Position numbers and translations under genes: made by a program
Assembly (NCBI GenBank): GCA_905221605.1
Contig: CAJNDS010000580.1
Coordinates: 124,664 to 188,663 of the forward strand
DNA: 64,000 bases
Origin: Symbiodinium natans
Lineage: Eukaryota; Sar; Dinophyceae; Suessiales; Symbiodiniaceae
Direction of reading: 5' to 3'
Notes under the pieces: generated by a model
What the model saw: the letters and a program-made list of their open reading frames with translations, nothing else
Databases searched by the model: none
Told to the model about the DNA's origin: nothing
Shown here: one piece after another, positions 29,106 through 41,064 of the stretch
How the letters are laid out: every line of letters starts with the position of its first letter
Position numbering within the stretch: the first letter of the stretch is position 1

Positions 29106-30086
29106 TCATGACCAGACACGGATGCGCTCCAATCCTTTGGACATGAAGCTTGCCAGCGAAATTCGCTCAAGCGGTGACTGCTTGAGCATCTGAGATATGA
29201 CTCTTTGACCTTCCACATCGTGTCCCACAGCTGTGCTCAAGCGTGTCGTGACAAACTTCTTGCAGTACAAGACTGACCGATCTGGGAACAAGTATGCGGC
29301 AGGGGAGGCGCTCAGCACAGAGAACACCGTGCATCCATAAGCCCACACATCTGCAGACGGAGCAATACGAATGCTCTTATCACCGATCTGACCCAGCTCT
29401 GGAGGACGGCAAACAGCTGTATATTTCTCATTGGCCACCACAAACGTGCCGCTTCGGGAAGCAAGGCCAAGGTCACACCACTTGACGACGTTTGTGTCCA
29501 TCTGCACGATCGCATTAGAAACCTTGACATCGCAGTGGATGACTTCGAGCTTGTGCATGAAGTCCAAGCCCTGTGACAACTGCACCGCAACTTGCCAGCG
29601 AACGCGAAGTTGCTTGGCCAGCGACTTTGGCTCTCGATCAAGCTGCAAAGGAAGGCGGCGATCCCGAAGGTACTCTGACAAAGGATGCCCCAGCTCGAAG
29701 ATGAGACCCAGTCTGTCATCTGTAGTCGCTGTCACAGCTCCCCACAAAGCAAGAATGTTCGGATGAGCACTCAGCCTTTTGTACGCGGCAGCCTCGTTGT
29801 CAAGGTTCTCTCCGGCGCTCCTCCCATAGAGCTTGACGGCGTACCTCGCACCTGCCGCGCTTTGGCACTCGTACACGCTGCCATACGCCCCTTCTCCAAT
29901 GAGACGCGTGGCCTCCAGCGTTGTGCATTGCCAGCACACCTCCACTCGAGTCCCCAACTGAACCTCCCCTGCAGTTGGCTTTGGCTCCGGAGGTGCACGG
30001 GACAGCACTGCGCCACGGGCCCGCTGAGCATCGGCAGACTTGCTAGCTGCTTCCTGCTGGAACTTGGCCTTCTCCTTGGCATCCAT
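29106..30086 (-). CDS. protein kinase, non-RD type
   Basis: A 326-residue frame starts at ATG 30084-30086 and stops at 29106. A charged N-terminal tail (about 1-55) is followed by a complete kinase fold: glycine loop GEGAYGSV (64-71), VAIK-type lysine in YAVKLYG (K85), helix-C glutamate near E98, catalytic loop HCDVKVSN (184-191), magnesium motif DLG (205-207, in place of DFG), APE-like RPPE (227-230) and a subdomain IX Asp in ADVWAYG (246). The HRD arginine is Cys, so this is a non-RD kinase, a class usually not controlled by activation-loop phosphorylation. Key Lys, Asp, Asn and DLG Asp remain, so activity is likely. It is apparently intronless. It is the last gene of the minus-strand cluster before the telomere-like mosaic. 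The substrate is unknown. Confidence 0.9.
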   Translation of the reverse strand: MDAKEKAKFQQEAASKSADAQRARGAVLSRAPPEPKPTAGEVQLGTRVEVCWQCTTLEATRLIGEGAYGSVYECQSAAGARYAVKLYGRSAGENLDNEAAAYKRLSAHPNILALWGAVTATTDDRLGLIFELGHPLSEYLRDRRLPLQLDREPKSLAKQLRVRWQVAVQLSQGLDFMHKLEVIHCDVKVSNAIVQMDTNVVKWCDLGLASRSGTFVVANEKYTAVCRPPELGQIGDKSIRIAPSADVWAYGCTVFSVLSASPAAYLFPDRSVLYCKKFVTTRLSTAVGHDVEGQRVISQMLKQSPLERISLASFMSKGLERIRVWS

Positions 30087-30962
30087 TGATTTCCTCAGTC
30101 AGCATGGTGATTGACATGGCTGACACAAATCAATGAGCTTTGTAGAAAATCATCCCTCTGTCTTACATGAACGTGCAGGGCGAGACTATACATGTCGAAT
30201 GTGTTCCTCAAGGCAGCGACTAAGGCAAGCACCACCGGAGTCGCATAGCCGTTTGGGTTTTGCAGAACTGCTTCTTCACCAGACGCCGCGGCGGCGGGTA
30301 ACTGGTGCCTTCCCGGGCAACGTGACTTGAGAAGACCGCGTATGGCGAGGGAGGTCGAGGTATGCCAAGCGATTTGTTGGTTCGGCGGACCATGGCGCAC
30401 GTAAGCCCCAAGGACACGTGCCTGATGCCGGCCAAACAACAAGTGCGTAAAAGATGATTGGCACGCAGTATTTCCGGCTTAGGTACTAGGTGAAAGGATT
30501 TAGGAGCCAGCAACCTTACAACTCTAAAGAACATTATCTGAAATTATGTGAGCTGCTGCCTGGCACAGGGCTCTGTGGCAGAACTGTCTTCCCCTGCTGC
30601 TGAAGATCTAGCTGCGCTGCCGAATGACGCCAGTCTCAAACATCATAAGCAGGCCGCATGCATTCAGCACTGGGTGTGTGGTTCACTCTATAAACACACC
30701 AACGCAGACAGCACCAAATATCTGAGCTGAGACACAAACTCTACTGGCAAAACCCTGAGCAACACTGCTCGAATCACGGCGGCAGGACAATAAGCGAGGA
30801 GGCTTGCCCAAGTTCTCAGCCTCAGTATGGTCTGACATCACTTGCAAGGTTAATCCAGCGATGCAGTGGCAAAGCCAAGCGCAAAACAAAATCAATGCAA
30901 GCGTGTCGGCACAATGAAATGGAGGAACTCCCGGCTAGTACAGTAGATGATTAACAGCACGA
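30087..30962. other. intergenic, no supported gene
   Basis: Unique sequence between the kinase start and the last recognisable exon of the next minus-strand gene. Several frames are open for 60-115 codons on the minus strand but lack protein-like conservation cues. Confidence 0.5.
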
Positions 30963-32706
30963 CTACACGGTCTTGTCATTCGGACTGACTTGCCGTTCGA
31001 GCTGGTAGCCCTTGCTGCCGCCCGCTCCATGAATCAGCGGAGGGCCTGTGTTCCAGTCGTGTCTCTCTGTGTGAATTTCGGTGAGGGCAATGTCGGCGAG
31101 GACATTTAAATTACAGTCATAGTCGGAGCCTTTCATCCTAGGGACTGCCACTGCATGAAAAATGCCAAGACAGCAAGATGTCTTTACGTATCGATCTGTG
31201 CTTCACACTGAATCGGGAGCTGCGAACCATCGGAAGAGACCGATCGAGCACACCTAATTTTACAAGCTGCCTTCACCAGCGACGACCTGCAGAAGCTCCT
31301 TAAAGTGCCCAAAAACTAGTTTCCAAGGTGGCACAATACGAGGAGTACACACGGGACACTGACTCCAGCCGCTTGCAAGCGATCACTACAAAGTATCCAA
31401 ACCGGACGAACTGACCAAAGAATTCACTGCAAGGCGCCTCCGAAGAAGAAGGTCGAAGTTGGGGCAGACGACGGCCTTCAGGAATGAGCAGCAATTTGCT
31501 TGGAAGCCATGTTGATGTGTTCAAGGTTTGATATTTCTTACGGAACCTCTGCTGCACGGCACTGGTGCAGCGCGACACCTTTTTCGTCATCTGTCATCAT
31601 CCACCCAAGCAAAACTTCGGTTCCATGAGTCAAACAATTGGACCGAATGACGATTCACCTCTGACGGTGTCAACGGATGGAATCTGACAGTCCGACACTT
31701 TGCCTTGCCCCACATCCATCACAGCTGCTGCTAGGAGGATCTCCGCAACGGGCTTTGGGACTGAAGCTGCAATGACCGCTGGCCGACAGGCTGACGGCAT
31801 AAGATGAACATTGATCTGGTCGGAATCCCATCCGAGGATCTGCAACATTTCATTTGCGCCCAACTGGCAGATCCCGGAATCGATCCGTGCCAAGACAATG
31901 TTTCTCGCCTTGAACTCTGGCGGCACAGTAGAAACGACTCTCGGTTTCTTGCTGCCACTCACAACTGGAATGTACCACGGACGCTTGTTCCCAGCAACAC
32001 TCTGGAGCTGCGCACAAGCGGCCCTCAATGCATCGAGATTCTTGGGCATCTTTTCCGAAGCATCCTCAGTTGCAGGCTTCTTTTCCGAAGTATCCTCACT
32101 TGCAGGCTGCGGGGCTGTGGCACTTTGCGCAGCCGCAGCCGCCTCCTTGGGTTCAGGCTTCGGGAGAGATACTACAGCTTCCAAAGTTGATGTCGAAGAT
32201 TTCGGATCCGGTACGAATTTGCGCCACGGCTTGGCTTTTGCAATTGCAGCATCCAGCACCTCTTGCAAATGTTTGCCATGTCCTTCTCCCTTGCGCATGA
32301 GGACCAAGAAATTGAAGCCGCAGGAAGGGCCACCAAGGCCTTCCCATAGAACCAATTTGCAGGCGACGCTCCAGCCAGGTTGCTCGACTGCTTTGGCTGG
32401 CTGCCACCACAGCGCCAAAGCAACCACATCAACTTCGATCTTGTTTGCCAAGTCCATGACTTCGGCAATGCTTCTATCTTTGGGTGACCCGACAAGACAG
32501 GCACCACGCGAACAACCTTCCGCAAGCCTCGAAGCTGTGACCACATCTGCAAACATGTTCCGGTACCGGATGCGGCACAGACTGGCCTGTTCTTCGTTGC
32601 TAAAGACCACATGGGTACAGCCATTTCCCAGAGCCGATGCGGCGTTGATGCACGATCCGCACCAAAAGACCGCCATTCTCATGAATGGATGGCTGACAAA
32701 GGGCAA
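30963..32706 (-). CDS. multi-exon gene of unknown function
   Basis: The main exon runs 32706-31630 (up to 358 codons). It probably begins at an acceptor near 32708 (TTCAATAG then GCTTTGCC). In-frame ATGs also lie just inside (FMRMAVFWCG). The first half is globular (CTHVVFSNEEQASLCR; VACKLVLWEGLGG; GFNFLVLMRKGEGHGKHL). The middle is an Ala/Pro/Glu/Lys-rich linker with a duplicated SEKKPATEDASEK-like motif, and the last third is again globular (NIVLARIDSGICQLGANEM). Protein-like frames at about 31570-31310 and 31151-30963 on the same strand may be further 3' exons, with a stop at 30963; their inclusion is uncertain. I do not recognise a family. It follows the methyltransferase at 33-35 kb on the same strand. 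Confidence 0.5.
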
Positions 32707-33314
32707 AGCCTATTGAAGCACACAGTCAAGGCAAAGGTTGACTGAGCCATGAAAATCGATCGCAACTTGGCGGGGCAGCTGGCGACACATGTGTGCTTCA
32801 GAAAGCTCATGTCAATCTGTTGTCAGAAACATGGAATGCATCACTGGCACAGCCATTTGCACATACTCCACGGATCATTCATAAGGCCAGCTTCTAGGCT
32901 TCTAGTTGTCCTGTTGCTTGCTGTGACTTGTTATTATGCACAGGGCACTTTGACAGTGTGTGTTCAACTAACCGCGCCCAGCCTCTGACAAGCATCGCCG
33001 CCAACACTGACCAGGCGTGGCCTCGCGACAGCAGCTTCAAAGGCCACTTCAGGAAGAAATCACAATGCTGCCAGTCGTTTCGGCAAGCTTCATGGACGTG
33101 AAAGGTGAGCAACACCTGCTACCTCTCCTATGTTGCACGGTGACTCACTGCAACGAAATCGGATTGTTTTGCTTTCCGACGCAGCGCCCGTCGGAGTACA
33201 GGGTGTCGCTTGTCCAACCAGATTCTCAGCACAGAGATCTGAAAGCAAAACGCATTGCTGCGAATCAAAACGGGGCCCGCTGGGCCTATGGTGCAGGCAT
33301 ACTGAGGCATGCTG
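32707..33314. other. spacer between two minus-strand genes
   Basis: About 600 bp of unique sequence between the stop of the methyltransferase (33315) and the main exon of the next gene. A short ATG-led frame (32878, MNDPWSMCKW) might be a first exon of the downstream gene, but this is unsupported. Confidence 0.4.
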
Positions 33315-35024
33315 TCAATGGGTCCTGGTCTCCAAGTGCTTACGCAGCGGTAGGAAAACCTTGATGAGGGTGCTGAATGCCATGCCGTTTCCGGCCATCG
33401 TGCACAGCTCCGTGTCACTGAAACACGTGGATGGCATCGAGCCGGCGTCCCAGCCGAGCATCCTTTTCCAAATTTCGGGTCATGCAGCTAGTGTACTGGG
33501 AACCAAACCAAAGCATGGTTACTCAATGATGCCAAATGTCTTCAGGTGTGCCTCTCCCGACAGAAACTGACCAGTACGCAAGCTGAAGATGCGTGTTGAT
33601 GTTGCAAGTGTTGAGCAAATTGGGAAGAGAGTCGCGTGTCCATGCCCGCAGGTCTGGCTCAGGTCAAAGAGTGGATGCAGCTCCTCGCTCTCCAGGGTCC
33701 ACCCGCCAGCTTCCGCCTGCTGCTTGAGGAGTATCTCACAGCAATCTGCGTTCGCTTGCTGCCACGCAGTGGCTGTCTGCAGCTGGAAACGGCGCGATGC
33801 CCGTTCAGCAACTGGAGCCGGCTTCGGGTCGTGGATCTTCTTGGCGCTCACAGCCTTCCCAAGTATCTCGGAAAAGTACTGATGGTACTTGCTCTCGTCC
33901 GTCCAGCTCTGAGCATTCCTTGTCGGTTTGGTACTTGAACTCTCCCTTGGCCTCGAACTCTCAATCATGCCCACCATAGAGTGAATCGGCAAGGCATCCG
34001 AGGCCTTCTCGAGCAACAGGATCTGCTCCTTCCACTTTGTCGCGGTGAATGATGAGTGGCCGCCAGACTGCTTGACACCCAAGATGATCAATCGATCACG
34101 CTTCTCAGGAAGCGGTCTGCCAGTCACATCCAGGTCCTCCCACTGATACGGCCCCGGAACATTGGCCAAGATGCCACGGTACCTATCGATAGGTGCTTCG
34201 CTCGGCCCGCCATCCTTGGGCTTCGATGGCCTCCTTGGTTCGAACACGCGGCCGCGGCTCAACCCGCACAAGTTCTGTCTCTTTGGGTTGAGGGCTTCTA
34301 AAATTCCCACCCTGTCCTCGCCCCGAGGACATTCTCAAGCACCACAAAGTCCGGAGCATGTCGGCGGATGGCATTCACCGCCAGGTGGAACGCTTGAGAG
34401 CTGCTGCTGCTCTCTTCAAGTGGATTCTGAACCCAGCGTTTGAGGCTTCTCACGCTGTTCGACTTGCACGTAAAGCCAGCTGTGTAGAGCTGCAAAGCGG
34501 CTGTGCCTCCAGATCCACGGACTACACATTGGCATTTGCGCCCGTGTTTCAAGCAAAAGCCGCCTTGCTTGGCTGTCATCGCCACATCCTGCTGGAAACA
34601 ACAAGAATCAGAGTCTGAAGAATGCAGTGTGACTTTACATTCAGACACGATTCCCCTTTGAATGAGCCGTAACTGTGATTTTCCAAAACCTGTCCTTGAA
34701 CACGTGTCCCGGATTTGTGCACATCAGAGCAAACGCTGCGGAGCTCTCAGACATTTCCGCTCCGAAGGCTTGTGTGTTTCCATCCGAACCAAATAGCGAA
34801 TCAATGCATCGACCCACTGTGTTCATCCCATCAAAGCCTGACGCCCAGATGATGTTGGGAGCCTGTGTTGCCACCTCAGTGGCGCCAAGCACCTGCTCCA
34901 TCAAGTGTGTAAACTTCTCAAGATCAAAGGCAGCCTTTGTAATCGTTGGCTGCACTGGAGCCTTTTTTACAACCGTCTTGGTTGCAGCAGCAGGTCGCTT
35001 GCAAGCTGCGCTTGACTTGCCCAT
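33315..35024 (-). CDS. C5 cytosine DNA methyltransferase, divergent (MTase-1)
   Basis: Four exons are read on the minus strand. Exon 1, 35024 to about 34695: ATG at 35022-35024, Lys/Ala-rich start, then motif I WASGFDGMNTVG and motif II AEMSE. Exon 2, about 34600-34330: motif IV AGFTCKSNS with the catalytic Cys but Thr in place of the usual Pro, and motif VI LENVLGA. Exon 3, about 34298-33590: motif VIII KRDRLIILGVK. Exon 4, about 33418-33315: motif X AGNGMAFSTLIKVFL, then stop. Exon 1 probably ends ACAG|GTTTTGG, and an acceptor TTTTAG precedes exon 3. Motif order is that of C5-MTases, which transfer methyl from S-adenosylmethionine to cytosine. The whole is about 500 residues without obvious targeting domains. 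The substrate, DNA or tRNA, cannot be decided by eye; DNA is likelier given its divergence from DNMT2. A second member lies at 46-51 kb. Confidence 0.8.
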
Positions 35025-35929
35025 GCCTCCAAAAGGCAAAGAAACACTGACACCTACCACAAACCACACACTGATGGAAACGATACTGCTGACCTTCAGC
35101 GAAGCCCTGATTGAGCCAGCAGACAGAGACATCGCAGACACAGAAGCCACATTCAGCCGCCAGGAAGAAACTCGTGCTGAGGCAAAGCAAACAGCTCTTG
35201 CTCATCACCAAGTATGTTGATAGATTCTGATAGATGAAATTGCTGTTCAACCCAAAAAGCATTGCCTCCAAGCGCGTGCGGGGCAATGATGTGGACCTGG
35301 GCGTGCTATGGACAAACTGAGAAAGGAACTGTTAAATTGGAGTCACAACAGTTGTTCTCACTTCTCACATTTTGAACGCACTGGTGCTTGCCGCTGCAAA
35401 GCGGCAACATACAGCAGCCCAGCCCCCAGCAGGCCTTGCTGGCAAGTCATTTGATGATGGACACCGAAGGTGAGACAGGGAGCAAGCGAAAGCTGGCACA
35501 CTTGACTGATATGTCACCGAACTCCGTGCCCGTCGCGTTGTCATGGCTTCCGCAAGCTACCTTCCCAAGTCGCTGCACCCGTCACTCTTTGTGAAAGTGC
35601 CTCCCTCCCTCACGAATGTCGTTCTGGGCTACAAAGACGAGACGACTGGAAGCACACGGGTTCGTTCCATGTGTGTTGGCGAGGTCTGGAGCATCAAAGG
35701 ATGGAGACACGATCTTCTTCATTTGCCTACGCAGAGCCAGGGGGCTCGTGCCAAAGCTTTGCGGCACCTGCCCCTGAAGCCTCAACTAGAGATCATGCTT
35801 TCAAAGCTCGTGGACGATGCAGTCTAGCTCTGCTCCAGCAAGCTCAGACGGGACTTGTGGAGAATGGCAGAAGGAGCCACACAAACCTGAGACAGATTAG
35901 GACTGCAACCGTAAGCTAAGCCCTCAGCC
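35025..35929. other. intergenic, no supported gene
   Basis: Unique sequence upstream of MTase-1. A 94-codon plus-strand frame (35543-35827) has mildly protein-like composition but no recognisable motif and opposes the cluster polarity. I do not call it. Confidence 0.45.
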
Positions 35930-36140
35930 CTCAGCCCAAAGCCCAAAGCCCAAAGCCCTAAGCCCTAAGCCCTAAGCCCTAAACCCTAAGCCCTTTAGCC
36001 CTTTAGCCCTTTAGCCCTTTAGCCCTTTAGCCCTTTAACCCTTTAACCCTTTAACCCTTTAACCCTTTAACCCTTTAACCCTTCAACCCTTTAACCCTTT
36101 AACCCTTTAACCCTTTAACCCTTTAACCCTTCACTAAACC
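35930..36140 (-). repeat. CCCTTTAGC/CCCTTTAAC nonamer array
   Basis: CCCTAAG heptamers (35950-35990) change into a 9-bp unit CCCTTTAGC (about five copies) and then CCCTTTAAC (about fourteen copies, to about 36130), ending in CCCTAAA. This is a stepwise length variant of the telomere-like unit inside the gene-bearing region. Confidence 0.88.
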
Positions 36141-36949
36141 CTAAACCTGGCCTGGGTGACGCAGCTTCTAAGCATGACACGGAGACGACTCAAATCATCG
36201 TCATGGTCCACCATCTGGTAAACCATCACATCCGCTGTCATCATCGCCCAAGCCTCAGGGCCTGCGTGAAAGGCCGCGATACTCGCCAGAAGCGTTGGTG
36301 TACTCAACCTGGCTTTCGGCCCCCCTGTCGACGACGGTCAGGGAGAAGGACTTAATTTTGACTGTCGAGCTGAAGGCAGCGCAAACTGTTTGCAAGGTTA
36401 GGAGATGCATTGCAAGTCCAAAGTAGTACGCACACCTTCCGAGTTTGACATGGCTTGCACTCTTCGTCGACTCTTGCTTGTCTTGAGCACAGCTTTACAT
36501 ATACAAGCCATGACAATGAGAGACTCCCCGAGCAAGAAAACCATGCCTGCAGCAACTTTCAGCAAACCCCTGATAGCGCCACTGGCTTTCAGCTTCGCTT
36601 ATTTAAAGTAAGGGCCCAGCAATGGCCAGCCAGCCACCTGGGCAAACAGTTAGCTAGTTAGCTCAGCGCGACAGAAGCTCACAGCAGCACATGGTCATAT
36701 GGCAGCGAAAAAGAGCCTGTATCTCGCTTCTGTGGTATTCTCAGAGCGCGCCAAACCAATTTGTAGATTCAGTGGAGCAGCAAAGCGCAGCGCAACACCG
36801 AGGCCAAGCGGAGGAACACCAAGCAAGTTGCAGTACTGCATGCCTATCGTAGTTTTTATTCGGACGCTTGGGCATGGAAGCTTGCACTGGTGATGCGCTG
36901 TGCGGCAAAACGCTGAACGCACCGACTGTACGGCAGGACCTAAGACCTA
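36141..36949. other. 3' flank of the next minus-strand gene, no gene seen
   Basis: Unique sequence without a persuasive frame. It lies between the nonamer array and the stop codon at 36950. Confidence 0.5.
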
Positions 36950-39900
36950 CTATGATGCCGCCTCGTCGCCCGACGGCACCCAACCTGACTCGTCACTCAC
37001 ATGCCCTGCGTCCTCTGACTCTGCCTGCACACCTTCGGTGGCTGCCGGGCTCGTCGCTGCCGGGCTCCCGAACGGCCTCGGCTTGCTCGGGCTTGGAGTC
37101 ATGAACTGATACGACGCAGCCCGGGAAATCTGGCCACCTGACGGCTTCGGTGGCTCAACACTGTCATCCCCATTCAGACTCTTCACCCGTGAGAGCACAC
37201 GACGGCCCAAGCTGAAGCCAGGGGAGTTTCCCGAGATCATAGCCACCACGATCTTGAGAAGGATCGTTTGGAACACAACCTGCTTGTGTGCGCCGTTCTC
37301 GCAAAGAAGGGTTGCATGAATCTTCGCTCTGACCGCGGCCAGAGCACTCTCTCCGCTGCCTGGGGTGAGAATCACCAAGCGTCCATGCTCTGGCCGACAC
37401 AGATGGTAGGCAAGGGCCATGTCGTCCTCGTGCGCCTCCCAAGGGCAAACGAACATCCGAGCCTCGGGTGGTACTTGAGCAGCCGCTGCGTCACCATTGT
37501 CACTGTCCTCGTCCGCGTCGCCCACGGCACTGTGCAGCGAGTCGCCGCCCTTGTCGCCGCCGCCGGCCCGGCTACCCAGCATGCTTTCGTAGACTGGAAA
37601 AGAGACCTGACTCAAGAGTTGAGATTCTTCTGCTTTCATCGCCAAGTCGGACCAAGCCCTGCACCGGTTGTCTTCAATCCTCCCAGAGCCCGTAGTCTGG
37701 CCAGCGATGTCCTCTTGGCTCCTGAGGGCGAGCTTCAAAGTCTTGGAGAAGACGATCTCCAAGGGTTCTGCCGATTTGGCATTCAAAGAGCTGCTCCGCG
37801 TCGCATACAAGCTTCTGGAGTCCCTGAACTCCTTGTTGTGGTACATGCGACGGACAAGGGTGTAATGCCGACTTGGCAACTCGAGCTCTTTTGACACATG
37901 TGGCATGATCTTGCCGATCTCAGAGGACATGGCGGCGAACGACCGCTGCGAGCGGCCGTCATAGAGCATGAGAAGGTCTGTCTTCCTCATCAGCACCGGC
38001 TGCTTCTCGCTCGATTTTTTCACGGTGGCAGGGTCCACAAAGAGAGCATGAAGCCAATTCTTCGTGGAAGTGATGTCTAGCGCCACACTCCGCTTCCACG
38101 GGTTAGCCCTCAGGTCGGAGTCTGTTGTAACAACACGAACATGTGCTTTGGCATCGTAGATGTACACCCTCGGCGGGCCTTGACCACAGCCGGCCTCTTG
38201 CAGCACGCTCTTGTAATCCTTGCTGCTGCCATTCGTGGGGCACTCACGGATGTCCAGGAACTCATTGATGCCTGGGGAAGTGGGGAATGGAACTATATGC
38301 AAAAACAGGTTACAGGATCATGTGGTGTGTACAGCTTTTGCTGCAGGGTCTGAGACATGACAGACGGACAAGGCTCGCATGCTGGCGTAATCAACCAACT
38401 CTTCGAAGTTCTGATCTTCGAGCTTGGCGATAAGGTCCAATGCCATCTGGGGCACCACAATCATGTTGAACATCTTGACGCGATCCTCGTTTGAGGCAGT
38501 CTGCGGCGCATCATCCTCGCATGCCTCCGGCTGCAAGTGCTCCTGAATTGCATCGGCAGGCTCAGCTGGAGTCGGAGCGACCTCAACAGCAGCTTCTGCT
38601 GTCGACTCCGCGGCTCGTGCGATGGCCTCCGCCTCAGCTGCCTCCGATTCTTTCTTCTCCTTCTCGATGTCCTGGGCACGTGCAGCCAGCACGCCCTCAA
38701 TGTCGAAGAGGCTCTTCACCTTTGCCAGTGACAGGATCTTCTCCGCAGGAACCATGGCATTCTGAGCGACCTCTTCCGAGAGAACCTCATCAAGCCCGGC
38801 ATGCGCCCTAAGCAACTTGCCACAGAAGTCCATGGCGGCGCGAACACACCTGAGCTTGCACATCGCGACGGCATGGTGAGCCATGAATGAGGAGCAGCAA
38901 TTGTAACTTAGTCTTAAATGCTTCATCCGGAGTGATCGAGTGGCTGAGGCAAGGCTGCCAGCCAGGGCATTGTCATTGGGGCAGCAGATGTTGCCTGTGA
39001 GCAGCCCGACTCTCTGAAAGCCCTCATGCTGGTGAAAATCGCATGGAGCACGGTCGATGGTGACCTGTTGGGCTCATAGACAACATCCTTCACATCAGGT
39101 TGCTTGACTTTCGCAGCGATGTAGTTTACCAACCGCCTCTTCAGCAAGAATCTGTTGATGCAGCTGGCCAGGACCTCCTTGCTGGAATTTGGATTCACAC
39201 GACCAAGGTTGACCTCTTGGACCCAGAGTTCAAGGCTCCAAAGCACAAGCTCACCTTCAAGCTTCTTGTTCTTCGGGCAGCTTGTTCTAGAGCACAGCAT
39301 TTCAAGCCCGGCAACCGTTGCAAGGGTGTGCAGAGTTCCAAATGCATCATCAAGCTGGCCAACCAAGTTGTCCACACCGGCAAGAGATTCCAGTCTCTCA
39401 AACACCCTGATACACAGCTTGATGGTCCGGGCGCTCATGTTTGCCTTGGCGGTGAACCTCGGGGGATCGGAGCATGTGTAGGCAAAGCCTGAAACAACAA
39501 CAATCTTCTATTGACACGCAGATGAGGAACCATTTCTCGATGTCCTCGGGAGATGTTGGAAGGGCGTGTGTCACCATCAGTGCTTTGACCTGGCCAAGCG
39601 CCCGCACCATGCGCCAGCCGTTCAGAACTTCAGTGGCCGCGTCTGTCTTCGACTGGCTGGAAAAAATCCACTTTTGGCGTTCACACTGTTGTGGGCACGG
39701 ATAGTAATGGAACCGTACCTCGGTTGTTCAACCGTTTAACCTACCTGTTTGGGATGGTCCAGGCGGCCACATAAACGAGACAACACACCGACTGCCACAG
39801 GCTGATGCGTCCGACAAGTCACGCGCACGCACAGGGCAGCCTGCTGGAAGGCCTTGCGCACATCCTTCGATGCACCGCTCCGAACTGCCTCCGACCACGC

Positions 39901-40568
39901 CCAGATGAAGGCAGCGCCTGCAGCGGTATAACGCAAGACTAAGTCCTGTCTTAGGCTGCGAGAAATTTGGCACCAATCTACAACATGCCGGGTCGACGCT
40001 CCGCATCTTTGTTCATGGTCTCGAATTTTCCAGGCTGAGGCGGTTCACACATAGACGTGGCCCGCACGAACGAGGGATCTGCCAGAGGCCTTGCAACCCA
40101 GTGACCCGCAGCATCCTGGAAAAGCGTCTTGGCCTTCAGTTTCACATCACCTCGACACAGCTCGAAGTCACAAAGGGATGGGCAGGCCCAGCTGCACAGT
40201 GTTCACTGTGGACTACATGGCACACATGGGCTAAGACGCTCACCCATCCCAGGCGGTATGGAGGTGTGAGTAAACGACAGAGCATTCATGTCCGTCAGCA
40301 CCACACAGCACTCATACTCGTTGTGCTTCTTCATGTTGCGTTTGTAGCTGGCCAGGTCAAAAGCCCCAATCCCGGCTGCATCAACAGGATCACATTCGGC
40401 AACGCTTGCAAGTTCATCCTTTAAGATGTCGAGGGCACCTTTGAGAAGTGCAACGGTTGGGTGCTCCTCGCCCGTTTCTCCCTTGTCGGCTGCCCCGCCA
40501 TTTGCTTTTTTTTGCTTGGCAGGCGGTGAAGACTTGGGGGCAGGGGCAGCGGCACCTCGCTTTCCCAT
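36950..40568 (-). CDS. large multi-exon gene of unknown function
   Basis: The start is chosen at ATG 40566-40568 (MGKRGAAAPAPKSSPPAKQ), a Lys/Ala/Pro-rich N-terminus like that of MTase-1. Protein-like segments follow on the same strand at about 40500-40240 (YKRNMKKHNEYECCVVLTD), 39936-39740, 39605-39505 (LPTSPEDIEKWFLICVS), 39438-38960 (VFERLESLAGVDNLVGQLDD; NRFLLKRRLVNYIAAKV), 38880-38340 (with a Glu/Ala coiled-coil-like linker) and 38300-36950 (stop). The last exon holds two globular parts separated by a Gly/Asp linker, including RLVILTPGSGESALAAV. This weakly resembles a glycine-rich S-adenosylmethionine-binding loop and is not enough for a call. The C-terminus is Ser/Pro-rich. The number and borders of exons are provisional. 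It could also be two genes. Confidence 0.5.
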
Positions 40569-40697
40569 GGCCCACACAAAAAGTGACCTCACACAGGCGC
40601 TTGACCCTGGAGCGGGTTTGCATGCAACACGTTTCAGACGGCCTGGGCCGCAATCCCACCATGACTGGGCTTTCACATAGCCAGCGCAGACAACGAA

Positions 40698-40858
<161 letters not shown>

Positions 40859-40902
40859 TGCAAAATAAAAATGTTTTACACCCGGCAACCCTGGAGGCAG
40901 GT

Positions 40903-40970
40903 GCCTAACTAAGGGGGGTCCTCCAGGGTCAGCCGTCGACGGCTGACCCTGGGCAGGCCCTCCGGTTAGG
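40903..40970. repeat. hairpin with perfect 30-bp palindromic core
   Basis: The core 40923-40952 is a perfect palindrome built on GGGTCAGCCGTCGACGGCTG. Outer CCTAAC (from 40903) and GTTAGG (to about 40970) extend the symmetry with interruptions. Confidence 0.85.
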
Positions 40971-41036
40971 GAGGCTGTGGTCAAAGGTTCGGGGTCGAGC
41001 AAAACATCCCTGCACTTCCTGGTCTTACGGCCTCTG

Positions 41037-41064
41037 CAGGGTCAGCCGTCGGCGGCTGACCCTG
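41037..41064. repeat. second copy of the hairpin core
   Basis: CAGGGTCAGCCGTC then GGCGGCTGACCCTG, the same palindrome with one mismatched pair at the centre, 110 bp from the first. Outer GGCCTC...AGGCC gives further imperfect symmetry. It is related to the first copy, so the unit is repeated and not chance. Confidence 0.8.
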
